Part shown: one piece after another, positions 51,676 to 60,506 of the stretch
Layout of the letters: each line of letters starts with the position of its first letter
Numbering within the stretch: the first letter of the stretch is position 1
NCBI RefSeq assembly: GCF_003008615.1
Contig: NZ_CP027657.1
Coordinates: 3,472,001-3,536,000 of the forward strand
Direction of reading: 5' to 3'
DNA: 64,000 nt
Origin: Pseudomonas mendocina
GTDB lineage: Bacteria; Pseudomonadota; Gammaproteobacteria; Pseudomonadales; Pseudomonadaceae
Made by a program: the position numbers and the translations under genes
The notes under the pieces: model-generated
What the model saw: only the letters and a program-made list of their open reading frames with translations
Databases searched by the model: none
What the model was told of the DNA's origin: nothing

Positions 51676-52092
51676 ATGTGGACCCCCGAACACTATCGTC
51701 GCCTGGTACGAGCCAGTGGCTGGTACGACCTGCTGGTGGCCGCCCCTTTTGCCACGCCCTGGAGTTTCATGGCGCTGCACGGCCTGCTGCAAAGCCTGCA
51801 CCACGGCCTCGGCCTGCCCGGCGCACTGCCGGCCTTCGAACCGATGCACATGCTGTTGGGCAACCTGATGGGCTCGATCATCTGCGTCTGGTCGGTGCTG
51901 CGTATCCGCGATCCGCAAGCGGTGTTCGGCCGTTATGACGCGGCTGGTCGCCTGCTGTTCTCCACCTGGCAGATTTACGCGCTGATGCACGGCGCAACGC
52001 CACTGATCGCGATCTTCCTGGTCTTCGAACTGGCCTGGGGCGTGGCGCAGTTGTGGCCGGTTAGATCGTCGCAACAAGCTTTTCGCGGCTGA
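51676..52092 (+). CDS. Small integral membrane protein, unknown function
   Basis: 138 residues from ATG 51676 (TGGAG 7 nt upstream). Several hydrophobic helices: GWYDLLVAAPFATPWSFMALHGLL, LLGNLMGSIICVWSVLRI, WQIYALMHGATPLIAIFLVFELAWGVAQLW. The motifs RASGWYDL and GRYDAAGR are notable. No domain is recognised. It is divergent from merR over a MerR-type operator, so it is probably induced by the unknown MerR signal. The last codons (TTT CGC GGC TGA) are part of a REP arm, so the C-terminus was reshaped by the repeat. Confidence 0.75.
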   Translation: MWTPEHYRRLVRASGWYDLLVAAPFATPWSFMALHGLLQSLHHGLGLPGALPAFEPMHMLLGNLMGSIICVWSVLRIRDPQAVFGRYDAAGRLLFSTWQIYALMHGATPLIAIFLVFELAWGVAQLWPVRSSQQAFRG

Positions 52093-52160
52093 AGCGGAAT
52101 GCCGCCCAGCCGTTCCTACAACGAACTATGCAGCTCCTGTAGGAGCGGCTTCAGCCGCGA
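52083..52160. repeat. REP pair (BIME-like) upstream of the RAYT remnant
   Basis: TCGCGGCTGAAGC on the left and TGTAGGAGCGGCTTCAGCCG on the right form an inverted pair. It begins inside the end of the preceding gene and ends 42 nt before the RAYT start. Confidence 0.82.
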
Positions 52161-52202
52161 TCAACTGCTATACAGAACCAATCACGATCAGGAGGCAAAG
52201 GA

Positions 52203-52598
52203 ATGCTTCGTTCAGACAAACCACATGCAGGAGCACTACGCCGTGGACGTTATTCCGAAACTGGTCGGGTCTATTTGCTGACGGCCGTACTGCATGACCG
52301 CGAAGCGCTTCTTCAGGATTTCGCTCTCGGGCGTCTATTGGTCGCCGAGCTTCGCGAAGCTCATGAGGTCGGTCTGGTGCACTCATTGGCGTGGGTGGTG
52401 ATGCCTGATCATCTGCATTGGTTGGTGCAGCTGGAGAGCGCCACCTTGAATGAGCTGATGCGCCGGATCAAAGGCCGTAGCTCACGGCGGATCAACCAGC
52501 GGTTGTCGCGAACAGGCCCGTTGTGGCAGCACGGCTTCCATGATCGGGCTTTGCGTCAGGAAGAGGATTTACGGGCTGTCGCGCGATTCATGGGCGCA
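52203..52598 (+). pseudogene. REP-associated tyrosine transposase (RAYT), 3'-truncated
   Basis: The first about 128 residues are a good RAYT: GALRRGRYSETGRVYLLTAVLHDR, the HxH motif in WVVMPDHLHWLVQL, LMRRIKGRSSRRINQ, LWQHGFHDRALRQEEDLRAVAR. Family members then continue YxxxNPLRAGLV with the catalytic Tyr. Here the next residue is Phe (TTC at 52587) and the frame runs into the complement of the ABC permease gene, whose stop is at 52599. The frame stays open to 53177, but that part is antisense noise. It is probably inactive. Confidence 0.8.
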
Positions 52599-53525
52599 TC
52601 AATGCCCCGGCTGCCAAGGCTGGCCCAACGATACCGGCGCATACAGCCGGGTCTTGATCGCATCGCGCGAGAGCAGCACCAGCACCACGATGGTGGCCAC
52701 ATAGGGCAGCATGGCCAGCAGGTTCGACGGGATCGACAGGCCGATGCCCTGCGCCACCAGATGGAGGATGCTGGCCAGGCCGAACAGGTAGGCACCGAGG
52801 AGAACACGCAGCACCCGCCAACTGGCGAACACCACCAGCGCCAGGGCGATCCAGCCACGGCCGGCGGTCATGTTCTCTGCCCACATCGGCGTGTAGGCCA
52901 GCGACAGGTAACCGCCCGCCAGGCCGGCCATGGCGCCGCCGAACAGCACCGCCAGGGTGCGCACGCGCAGCACCGGCAGGCCCATGGCGCTGGCGGCGTC
53001 CGGGTTCTCGCCAACGGCCTGGATGATCAGGCCGATACGGCTCTTCAGCAGCGCCCAGGCCACCAGCGCGAACAGGGCGAAGGACAGGTAGATCAGCACG
53101 TCCTGGGCGAACAGCATGCGCCCGATCAGCGGGATGTCAGACAGCATCGGAATCACGATGGGCTCGAAACCGGATAGCGGCTTGCCGACCCAGGCGGCGC
53201 CGACGAAGGTGGACAGGCCGACGCCGAAGATGGTCAGGGCCAGGCCGGTGGCCACCTGGTTGGCGTTGAAGCCCAGCGCCACGGCGGCGAACAGCAGCGA
53301 CAGCAGCATGCCGGCGACGATGGCCAGCAACACGCCCAGCCACAGGCTGCCGGTGCTGAAGGCGACGATAAAGCCGATCACCGCGCCGAACAGCATCATG
53401 CCCTCCTGGCCGAGGTTGAGCACGCCGCTCTTCTCGCACACCAGCTCGCCCAGAGCCACCAGCAGTAGCGGCGTGCCGGTGCGCACCATGGCGTAGAAGA
53501 TATTGGTCAACAGATCGAGATCCAT
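52599..53525 (-). CDS. Nucleoside-type ABC importer permease 2
   Basis: 308 residues from the ATG giving MDLDLLTNIFYAMVRTGTPLLLVALGEL (a start 7 codons earlier is possible). About nine membrane helices, with the family core CEKSGVLNLGQEGMMLFGAVIGF, NANQVATGLALTIFGVGLS and GENPDAASAMGLPVLRVR. It forms the channel with the permease encoded upstream. The last codons abut the truncated RAYT gene. Confidence 0.9.
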   Translation of the reverse strand: MDLDLLTNIFYAMVRTGTPLLLVALGELVCEKSGVLNLGQEGMMLFGAVIGFIVAFSTGSLWLGVLLAIVAGMLLSLLFAAVALGFNANQVATGLALTIFGVGLSTFVGAAWVGKPLSGFEPIVIPMLSDIPLIGRMLFAQDVLIYLSFALFALVAWALLKSRIGLIIQAVGENPDAASAMGLPVLRVRTLAVLFGGAMAGLAGGYLSLAYTPMWAENMTAGRGWIALALVVFASWRVLRVLLGAYLFGLASILHLVAQGIGLSIPSNLLAMLPYVATIVVLVLLSRDAIKTRLYAPVSLGQPWQPGH

Positions 53526-53553
53526 GGGATTTGCCTTTGCAGTCATACTCTTC

Positions 53554-53604
53554 GTGGGAGGCGCTTCAGCGGCGAGCTTCTGTTGCGGCTAAAGCCCCTC
53601 CCAC
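53554..53604. repeat. REP-type element between the two permease genes
   Basis: GTGGGAGGCGCTTCAGC...GCTAAAGCCCCTCCCAC. Confidence 0.75.
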
Positions 53605-53606
53605 AG

Positions 53607-54704
53607 TCAGGTGGTCGCTTCAGCGAGGCGCTCGCGCTTCGCCCATTTCCACTTCAGCCGTGGCCGGTAGAGGATCAGCACGTCGCAGGCCAGCAGGTAG
53701 AACAGCATCATGCCCTGGAACAGCTGGGTGATCGCCTGCGGCAGATTGAGGTTCATCTGCGCGTTCTCGCCGCCCAGGTAGAGCAGGGCCATCAGCAGGC
53801 TGGCGGCGACGATGCCGAGCGGATTGAGGCGGCCGAGAAAGGCCACTGTGATCGCGGCATAGCCGTAGCCAGGCGATACCTGCGGCACCAGTTGGCCAAT
53901 CGGCCCGGCCACTTCGCCAACGCCGGCCAGACCGGCCAGGGCGCCGCTAACCAGCAGGGCGAACCACACCAGGCGTTTCTCGCGAAAGCCGACGAAACCT
54001 GCGGCGCGGCTGTCCAGGCCCAGCACCTTGATCTGAAAACCAAGAAAGCTCTTGTGCAGCAGCACCCACACCGCCACCAGGGCCAACAGCGCCAGGTACA
54101 GGCCGCCGTGCAGGCGCCCGTCCTCGCTGACCAGCGGCAGGCGGCTGGCATCGCCGAACATCGCCGATTCGGGGAAGTTGAAACCGGCCGGGTCTTTCAG
54201 CGGCCCATGCACGAAGAACAGCAGCAGGTTCAGCGCGATGTAGTTGAGCATGATGCTGGTGAGAATTTCGTTGGCGTTGAAGTGCGTGCGCAGCCAGGCG
54301 GTCAGCCCGGCCCAGGCCGCGCCCGCGCCGGTGCCGGCCAGCACCACCCAGGCCAGCGCCCAGCGGCTTTCCCAGTCGATCAGTTGCAGGGCCATGGCGC
54401 TGCCGGCCAGGGCGCCGATCAGCAGTTGGCCTTCGGCGCCGATGTTCCAGATACGCGCCTGGTAGGCCACTGCCAGGCCCAGGGCGCAGAGTAGGATCGG
54501 CAGTGCCTTGACCAGCAGTTCGGACACGCCGTACCAGTCGCTGACCGGGGCGATCAGCAGGGTGTGCAGGGTTTCCAGCGGGTCATGGCCGAGCAGGGTG
54601 AACAGCAGCATGCCGCTCACCAGCGTCAGGACGGCAGCCAGCAGCGGCGACAGCCAGAGCATGGGGCGTGACTCTTGGCCGCGCGGTTCCAGGGATAACA
54701 GCAT
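53607..54704 (-). CDS. Nucleoside-type ABC importer permease 1
   Basis: 365 residues from ATG 54704 (GGAG 7 nt upstream; a TTG at 54722 overlaps the ATPase gene). Multi-pass protein with GLAVAYQARIWNIGAEGQLLIGALAG, FNANEILTSIMLNYIALNLLLF and GYGYAAITVAFLGRLNPLGI, typical of BMP/Bmp-Nup transporter permeases. It starts 11 nt after the ATPase stop, and a REP separates it from permease 2. Confidence 0.9.
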   Translation of the reverse strand: MLLSLEPRGQESRPMLWLSPLLAAVLTLVSGMLLFTLLGHDPLETLHTLLIAPVSDWYGVSELLVKALPILLCALGLAVAYQARIWNIGAEGQLLIGALAGSAMALQLIDWESRWALAWVVLAGTGAGAAWAGLTAWLRTHFNANEILTSIMLNYIALNLLLFFVHGPLKDPAGFNFPESAMFGDASRLPLVSEDGRLHGGLYLALLALVAVWVLLHKSFLGFQIKVLGLDSRAAGFVGFREKRLVWFALLVSGALAGLAGVGEVAGPIGQLVPQVSPGYGYAAITVAFLGRLNPLGIVAASLLMALLYLGGENAQMNLNLPQAITQLFQGMMLFYLLACDVLILYRPRLKWKWAKRERLAEATT

Positions 54705-54715
54705 GACGGGCTCCG

Positions 54716-56263
54716 TCAGCAAGCCGCAGCGGCGGCGGGTTGGTCGAACTCACCGGCCATCCAGCGGCCGACTTCCACGGTGGACACCTGCGCCGTCTCG
54801 GCCAGCGGCGACAGGCGCCCGCTGCACAGCGCGCCGATGCGGTCGCTGATCTGGAACAGCTCGTCGAGGTCTTCGGAGATCACCAGGATCGCTGCGCCGG
54901 CATCGCGCAGGGCGATCAGCGCACGGTGGATGGCGGCAGCTGCGCCGACGTCCACGCCCCAGGTCGGGTGCGCGGCCACCAGCAGTTTCGGGTTCTGCAG
55001 GATTTCTCGGCCCAGGATGAATTTCTGCAGATTGCCGCCGGACAGGCTGCGTGCAGCGGTGTCGGCATCCGGCGTCTTCACCGCGAAGCGCTGGATGATC
55101 TGCTCGGCCATTGCGCGCACCTTGCCGCGCTGCACCAGGCCGCCCTTGACCAGACCCTGGCCGAAGGCGGTGAGCAGGGCGTTGTCCACCAGGCTCATCT
55201 CCGGCACGGCGCCATGGCCGAGGCGCTCGGCGGGCACGAAAGCCAGGCCCAGCTGGCGCCGCGCATCGGGATGCAGATTGGCCACTGGCGCAGCATCCAG
55301 GCTGACCCGCTCGCGTTCGCCACGGGCTAGGCGGGTTTCGCCGCTGAGCAGGGCGAGCAACTCGTCCTGGCCATTGCCGGCCACCCCGGCGATGCCGACG
55401 ATCTCGCCACTGCGTACTTCCAGACGAATACGTTCCAGCGAGCAGCCGAAGGGATCGGGGTTGTGCCAGCTGAGGTCATCGACACGCAGGCGTGGCAGGC
55501 CGCCGCTGACTTTCGGGTAACTGCTTTCCAGGCCCTCGGCGTCGCCGACCATCAACCGCGCGAGCTCCAGGTCGGAGCATTCGGCCGGCACGCAATGGCC
55601 GGACACCCGCCCGCCACGCAGCACCGTGGCGCTCTGGCACAGCGCGCGCACCTCGCCGAGCTTGTGGCTGATAAACAGGATGCTACAGCCCTCGGCGGCC
55701 AGGCGGCGCAGGGTGACGAACAGCTCGTCAGCCTCCTGCGGGGTGAGCACCGAGGTGGGTTCGTCGAGGATCAGCAGTTTGATGTCCTGCATCAGGCAGC
55801 GCACGATTTCCACACGCTGCCGTTCGCCGATGGACAGGCTGTGCACCAGGCGGGTCGGCTCCAGCGCCATGCCGTAGCGTTGCGACACCTCGCGAATCTT
55901 CGGCTCCAACTGCTTCGGTGTGCCGGCCTCTGCGCCCATGGCCAGGGCGATGTTCTCGGCGACGCTCAAGGTCTCGAACAGAGAGAAATGCTGGAACACC
56001 ATGCCGATGCCCAGCCGGCGCGCCATGGCCGGGTCGCGCATCGTAAGCGGCTCACCCTGCCAGCGGATTTCGCCGCTGCTGGGCTGAATCACGCCGTAGA
56101 TGATCTTCATCAGCGTGCTCTTGCCGGCACCGTTTTCACCCAGCAGGGCGCGAATCTCCCCGGGGGCGATGGCCAGGTCGATACGGTCGTTGGCCAGGCA
56201 GCCGGGATATTGCTTGCTGATGGCCTTCAGCTGCAGGCGAGGGGATTCGGGTGAGGCGGACAT
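54716..56263 (-). CDS. Nucleoside-type ABC importer ATPase (tandem NBDs)
   Basis: 515 residues with two fused nucleotide-binding domains. NBD1 has Walker A GENGAGKST, signature LSIGERQRVEI and Walker B LLILDEPTSVL. NBD2 has a degenerate Walker A (GVAGNGQDEL, no Lys), signature LSGGNLQKFIL and PTWGVDVGAAAAI, as usual for this family. It powers uptake of nucleosides or purines with the two permeases and the BMP protein 6 kb away. Probably the first gene of the operon. Confidence 0.93.
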   Translation of the reverse strand: MSASPESPRLQLKAISKQYPGCLANDRIDLAIAPGEIRALLGENGAGKSTLMKIIYGVIQPSSGEIRWQGEPLTMRDPAMARRLGIGMVFQHFSLFETLSVAENIALAMGAEAGTPKQLEPKIREVSQRYGMALEPTRLVHSLSIGERQRVEIVRCLMQDIKLLILDEPTSVLTPQEADELFVTLRRLAAEGCSILFISHKLGEVRALCQSATVLRGGRVSGHCVPAECSDLELARLMVGDAEGLESSYPKVSGGLPRLRVDDLSWHNPDPFGCSLERIRLEVRSGEIVGIAGVAGNGQDELLALLSGETRLARGERERVSLDAAPVANLHPDARRQLGLAFVPAERLGHGAVPEMSLVDNALLTAFGQGLVKGGLVQRGKVRAMAEQIIQRFAVKTPDADTAARSLSGGNLQKFILGREILQNPKLLVAAHPTWGVDVGAAAAIHRALIALRDAGAAILVISEDLDELFQISDRIGALCSGRLSPLAETAQVSTVEVGRWMAGEFDQPAAAAAC

Positions 56264-56392
56264 GGGAAACGCTCATGGCAATAACTGAGCGGGGCTAAAG
56301 CAAAAACCTGGCCAGGAGGTCAGAAAATCCAGGCGAGCCTATTCGCGCCTGTCGCCCGATTTGATCCATGCGCGGGATTGGTGCGAGTCACC

Positions 56393-56468
56393 CCGTAGGG
56401 TGCACCGCGCGCACCGCATTCGAGCGCCTATGGCAGGTGGTGTCGGTGTGCATGGCGCACCCTACGGG
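56393..56468. repeat. GTAGGGTGCRC dispersed paired repeat
   Basis: CCGTAGGGTGCACCGCGCGC on the left and CATGGCGCACCCTACGGG on the right: the full two-arm version of the repeat at 49691-49750. Confidence 0.65.
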
Positions 56469-56485
56469 CGATCCGTGGGAAAGGC

Positions 56486-57055
56486 TCAATCCTGCAACCA
56501 GGCGCCCTGACTGCGGCCGTGACCGGTCTGCTGGTCGTACTGCCGCTCCTGCTCGGCGTAGCGCTGCAGGATGGCATTGGCGCGCTGGTTGGCCTGCTGC
56601 TGCAACTCGGCGCAACTGGGGTATTCCGGCGTCTGCAGCAGGGCCGTGTCGATCTCGGCAGCGGCGGCCTGACCGATGCGGTAGTGGCCCAGCTCATGTT
56701 CGCGCAGTGCGCCCAGATACCGCTCGAAGCGCTGACGTTGCTGTGCATCACCGCCGCCGAGGCGGGGCAGGGTGATGCTGGCGTTCAACTGGGTGCGGGT
56801 GAGATCGATCTGGCAGCGGCCATCGCGTTGTTCGCGCCACCAGAAATTCCACTGCACCTTCCAGCGCGTGTAGGCGTGGAAGACCTGGCCGTTCTCGTGA
56901 ATCGGCGAGGCCTGGTCGAGGGCGCGGCTGAGGGACTCGCCGGCAGCCACCTGCAGATCGTAGTACTGTTCCTGTAGGCGTTCCTGCACATCGGCCTGCG
57001 CCGGTAGCGCCAGCCACAGCAACAACGGCAGGAGTGCAATGGCCGTCCGTTTCAT
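56486..57055 (-). CDS. DUF922 secreted putative zinc protease
   Basis: 189 residues. Signal peptide (ALLPLLLWLALPAQAD). DUF922 body: YDLQVAAGESLSRALDQ, FHAYTRWKVQWNFWWRE, CQIDLTRTQLNASITLPRL, then HELGHYRIG, a perfect HExxH zinc-protease motif. It is described in family annotation as a putative secreted Zn-dependent protease; activity is not demonstrated. Its ATG overlaps the yigZ stop (ATGA), so it is translated with it. Confidence 0.85.
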   Translation of the reverse strand: MKRTAIALLPLLLWLALPAQADVQERLQEQYYDLQVAAGESLSRALDQASPIHENGQVFHAYTRWKVQWNFWWREQRDGRCQIDLTRTQLNASITLPRLGGGDAQQRQRFERYLGALREHELGHYRIGQAAAAEIDTALLQTPEYPSCAELQQQANQRANAILQRYAEQERQYDQQTGHGRSQGAWLQD

Positions 57056-57636
57056 GGTGCCCTCAGACGTTCGCGGCCCCGGCTGATATCGCCCAGCAAT
57101 CGCTCAAGGGCCGTACGCTCGGCTGGTGCGACGGCCAGTTGCAGCTGTGCGCCCGTGGCGTCGTAGTCTTCACCTTCGATCAGGCTGTCGAACTCGTTCA
57201 GGCGCGCCTTGAACAGTGGCAGTTCAGCGAACTGCAGGTGGCAGCTGAAGGCCTGGCGCAGCACCAGTTCACGCCGCTCACCGGCCTGCAGGCATTTCGC
57301 TGCGCTGCCACCGTACGCGCGGGCCAGGCCGCCGGTGCCGAGCTGGATGCCGCCGTACCAGCGGATCACCAGCACCACGACCTGATCGCAGTCCTGCCCT
57401 TCGATGGCGGCGAGGATCGGTCGCCCTGCCGTGCCGCCCGGTTCACCGTCGTCGTTGAAGCGGTACTGGTTTCCAACCTTCCACGCCCAGCAGTTGTGCG
57501 AGGCAGCCGGGTCGCTGTGGCTGTCGATGAAGGCTTGCGCTTCGGCTGCGCAGGCAATTGGCGCGGCGAGGGCGATGAAGCGGCTCTTGCGAATGTCCTC
57601 GCGGTATTCGCAAGGGCCTAGCAGGGTGAACGCCAT
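57052..57636 (-). CDS. YigZ/IMPACT-family protein
   Basis: 194 residues from ATG 57636, whose A is also the last base of the upstream TetR stop (TGATG). N-terminal UPF0029/IMPACT domain: CEYREDIRKSRFIALAAP, HNCWAWKVGNQYRFNDDGEPGGTAGRPIL and VVVLVIRWYGGIQLGTGGLARAYGGSA, followed by the short DUF1949 C-terminal domain. Eukaryotic IMPACT regulates translation; the bacterial role is unclear. Confidence 0.92.
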   Translation of the reverse strand: MAFTLLGPCEYREDIRKSRFIALAAPIACAAEAQAFIDSHSDPAASHNCWAWKVGNQYRFNDDGEPGGTAGRPILAAIEGQDCDQVVVLVIRWYGGIQLGTGGLARAYGGSAAKCLQAGERRELVLRQAFSCHLQFAELPLFKARLNEFDSLIEGEDYDATGAQLQLAVAPAERTALERLLGDISRGRERLRAP

Positions 57637-58298
57637 CAGGCTTTGGCGGCAGGCGTCAGGCCGCAGCCCTTGAGGATGATCTGCACCAGTTGGTCGGCGG
57701 CTTCCTCGAAGTCCTGCTTGGTCAGGCGCGAGCTCTGCTTCACGCGGCAGATCTGCGAAGCGAAGTCGGCGTAATGTTGGGTGCTGCTCCACAGCAGGAA
57801 GATCAGGTGCATCGGGTCGACCGGATCCATCTTGCCAGCAGCGACCCAACCTTCGAACACGGCGGCGCGGCCGCGGAACCAGTCCAGGTAGTTCTGGTTG
57901 AAGTACTGCGACAGGCAGTCGCCACCGCTGATCACTTCCATGGCGAAGATGCGCGAGGCCTTCGGCTGGCGTCGGGAGAACTCCATCTTGGCGCGGATGT
58001 AGCGCTCCAGCGCCTTGGCCGGGTCGTCGTCGACCGTGAGGTTGTTGAAGGTACTGTCCCAGAGTTCGAGGATGTTGCTCAGCACCGCCAGATACAGGCC
58101 CAGCTTGTTGTTGAAGTAATAGTGCAGGTTGGCCTTGGGCAGGCCGACGTTCTGCGCAATGGTGTTCATGCTGGTGCCCTTGAAGCCGTGTCGGGCGAAC
58201 TCTTCCTCGGCAGCCTTGATGATGGCTTCTTCGTTCTTCTGGCGAATGCGCCCGGCAGGCTTGCCGTGGGCGCTGTGGGCGGGGACTTCGAAGGTCAT
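57636..58298 (-). CDS. TetR-family regulator (RutR-like C-terminal domain)
   Basis: 220 residues from ATG 58298; a start 13 codons earlier is possible. Helix-turn-helix IIKAAEEEFARHGFKGTSMNTIAQNVGLPKANLHYYFNNKLGLY. The C-terminal domain (RQPKASRIFAMEVISGGDCLSQYF; VDPMHLIFLLWSSTQHYADFASQI) resembles the RutR/YcdC type that senses pyrimidines in E. coli. The ligand here is unknown. It is the first gene of a coupled TetR-YigZ-DUF922 operon and may autoregulate it. Confidence 0.88.
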   Translation of the reverse strand: MTFEVPAHSAHGKPAGRIRQKNEEAIIKAAEEEFARHGFKGTSMNTIAQNVGLPKANLHYYFNNKLGLYLAVLSNILELWDSTFNNLTVDDDPAKALERYIRAKMEFSRRQPKASRIFAMEVISGGDCLSQYFNQNYLDWFRGRAAVFEGWVAAGKMDPVDPMHLIFLLWSSTQHYADFASQICRVKQSSRLTKQDFEEAADQLVQIILKGCGLTPAAKA

Positions 58299-58375
58299 GG
58301 GCGATTCCGGACTGATCTGGGAGCGGAGCGTTTGCACAGATACCCCAGCCTTGGCCGGGTGACAAGCGTCAGGGC

Positions 58376-58401
58376 GTGAAAAAGCCCGTTTGAGTCGGGC
58401 C
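58376..58401 (-). terminator. Terminator of the chemoreceptor gene
   Basis: On the minus strand AGGCCCG-ACTCAAA-CGGGCT then TTTTTC. Confidence 0.75.
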
Positions 58402-58416
58402 TGTCACGCTGCATCG

Positions 58417-58447
58417 GCGCCCGTGGGCAGCGGTTGCCCACGGGCGC
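58417..58447. other. 13-bp perfect hairpin after the chemoreceptor gene
   Basis: GCGCCCGTGGGCA pairs with TGCCCACGGGCGC across a 5-nt loop, 6 nt beyond the stop. It precedes the T-run terminator and may protect the mRNA 3' end. Confidence 0.6.
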
Positions 58448-58452
58448 GTCGG

Positions 58453-60450
58453 TCACACCTTGAAGTTGGCGATCAGACCGTGCAGGTTGCGGGTCATGCC
58501 GGTCAGCTCGTCGCTGACGTTCACCGTACTCTGCGCTTCGTGGGCATTGCTGTCGCTGAGGCTCTTGATCTCCAGAGTGTTCTGTTCGACACCCTGAACC
58601 ACCGCAGCCTGCTGCTCGGCGGCCGAGGCGATCTGGATGTTGTGGTCGATGATCTGATCCATGCTGCCGGTGATCTGCTCGAAGATGCTCGCCGTCAGGG
58701 TGATCTGCTCGACGCTCTGCGCCGCGCTCTGGTGGCTGCCGCGAATGGTCTTCACCGCGCTGCCGACCTGCTGGCGCAGGCGGGCGATGGTCTGGTCGAT
58801 CTCGCCGGTCAGCTCATGGGAGCGGATCGCCAGGCTGCGCACCTCATCAGCCACAACGGCGAAGCCCCGACCCTGTTCGCCAGCGCGTGCGGCCTCGATG
58901 GCGGCATTGAGCGCGAGCAGGTTGGTCTGTTCGGCGACGCTCTTGATCAGGTCGACGGCCTTGGCGATCTCCTCGCTTTCCTTCTCTACCGAGGTGATGG
59001 CGCCGATGGAGTCGTCCATCTCGCTGAACAGCTGGTTGATGCGCGACACCGCATGATCGACCTGCACGCGGCCTTCACGGCACTTCTCGCCGGCAGTGTT
59101 GGCTTTGTCGGCGGTCACGTGCGAGTTCTGGCTGACCTCCTGGACGTTGCTGACCAGTTCGCTCATCGAGGTGGCGATCAGTTCCAGTTCGTTGGCCTGG
59201 CGCTCGACGCTGCGCTGGCTGGTGGAGGCGCTGTCGCTGACGCTCTGCGCTTTGTCCAGGGTCGTCTCGGAGAAGCGCGCGACCTGCGCGATCAGCTCGC
59301 TCATGCGCGTCTGCATTTCGTTGAAATCCTGGGCCAGGTCGCCCAGCTCGTCGCGCGCGTCAGTCTGTACGCGCTGGCGCAGGTCACCCTCGGCCATGCG
59401 CCGGGTGGCGCCGGTCAGGTCGCGGATGGCGCCGCGCACCGACAGGTAGAAACCGACGAACAGGTACACCAGCACCATCACCACCAGCAGCAGGGTGCCG
59501 GCCCATAGCACCAGCTCGCGCAGGTTGGCGTCGGCGCGGGCCTGCAGCAGCCCGGCGGTTTCCGCCAGCAGCAGGCTGCTGGCCTTGTCCAGTTCGACGA
59601 CCTGCGGCGCGTAGGATTCATAGCGTTGCAGCCACTGCTCCACCGCGTTCTGGTCGAAGTAGCCACTCTGCGTGTAGGTGTCGATGATCTCGCGCTTGTA
59701 CTGTTCGGCGCCGCTGCGCGCCGCTTCGCTCATCAGTTGCTGGGCTTCGGCGTTGCCCTTGGCCTCGATGCCATCGGCGTAGCGCTGCAGGGTGCTGAGC
59801 TGGTTGACGATGGCCGGGCGCGACGAGGACTCGAGGAAGCCGTAGGCGGTCATGTAGCTGGCGTAGGCACGGGTCTGGTTGAGTGTCTCGTACAACGGCA
59901 GCATCTGGTTGAGCAGCAGATCCACGTTGCGGTAGATGCGCGGGTTGCTGTCCTGGCTCAGCTTGGAGACGGCCGCGATCTCGCGCATGTTGGCGCTCAG
60001 GTCGTGTACCGAACTGGCGTGCTCGATCATCTGCGAGCTCAGGCCCTGCACCGACAACTTCTTGTCCACGGCGTAGCCGGGGTCGGTTTCGGCCAGTTTC
60101 ATGTCGGCGAACTGGCTGCCATCGAGCCAGGCATTGAGCCCACCGATGCTGTTCACCAGCGCCTGGCTGCGGCGCTCGATTTCCTGCTTGGCGTCATCCT
60201 TGTTGCGTGCATAACCGATCACGTGCATGCCGGCCTGCTCCAGGGCCTGGCGATACACCGGCAGATACTGCTCGATGGTCTGCAGGCCGTGCAGCTCATG
60301 GCGAGACTGCTCCAGGGTCGCGTTCACATCGGCCAGCTTGCTGAGCGATAGCCAGCAATAGGGCAGCATGAACACGGTGAAGATCAGCAGGAACTTGTGG
60401 GCGTAGCGCGCGCGGTTCATCAACGTCAGAACCGGTTTGAAGAAGAACAT
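58453..60450 (-). CDS. Methyl-accepting chemotaxis protein
   Basis: 665 residues. N-terminal membrane helix ([18 protein letters not shown]), a mostly helical periplasmic sensor of about 280 residues, a second membrane helix ([21 protein letters not shown]), HAMP ([22 protein letters not shown]), and the cytoplasmic signalling domain with the hairpin tip [37 protein letters not shown]. No C-terminal CheR-tethering pentapeptide is seen (ends ANFKV). The ligand is unknown; the adjacent beta-alanine genes make an amino acid possible but unproven. Confidence 0.94.
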   Translation of the reverse strand: MFFFKPVLTLMNRARYAHKFLLIFTVFMLPYCWLSLSKLADVNATLEQSRHELHGLQTIEQYLPVYRQALEQAGMHVIGYARNKDDAKQEIERRSQALVNSIGGLNAWLDGSQFADMKLAETDPGYAVDKKLSVQGLSSQMIEHASSVHDLSANMREIAAVSKLSQDSNPRIYRNVDLLLNQMLPLYETLNQTRAYASYMTAYGFLESSSRPAIVNQLSTLQRYADGIEAKGNAEAQQLMSEAARSGAEQYKREIIDTYTQSGYFDQNAVEQWLQRYESYAPQVVELDKASSLLLAETAGLLQARADANLRELVLWAGTLLLVVMVLVYLFVGFYLSVRGAIRDLTGATRRMAEGDLRQRVQTDARDELGDLAQDFNEMQTRMSELIAQVARFSETTLDKAQSVSDSASTSQRSVERQANELELIATSMSELVSNVQEVSQNSHVTADKANTAGEKCREGRVQVDHAVSRINQLFSEMDDSIGAITSVEKESEEIAKAVDLIKSVAEQTNLLALNAAIEAARAGEQGRGFAVVADEVRSLAIRSHELTGEIDQTIARLRQQVGSAVKTIRGSHQSAAQSVEQITLTASIFEQITGSMDQIIDHNIQIASAAEQQAAVVQGVEQNTLEIKSLSDSNAHEAQSTVNVSDELTGMTRNLHGLIANFKV

Positions 60451-60506
60451 CTTAAGCCTCGAAAACCAGGAGTTACGACAGCCAAGCGTACGGCCAAGGC
60501 AGCGGA

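Noticed and set aside
52602..53177. C-terminal half of the 324-codon RAYT frame
   Set aside because: It is the complement of the permease coding sequence and bears no RAYT similarity.
60451..60506. Sigma-28 (FliA) promoter for the chemoreceptor
   Set aside because: I looked for TAAA-N15-GCCGATAA on the minus strand upstream of 60450 and did not find a convincing match.
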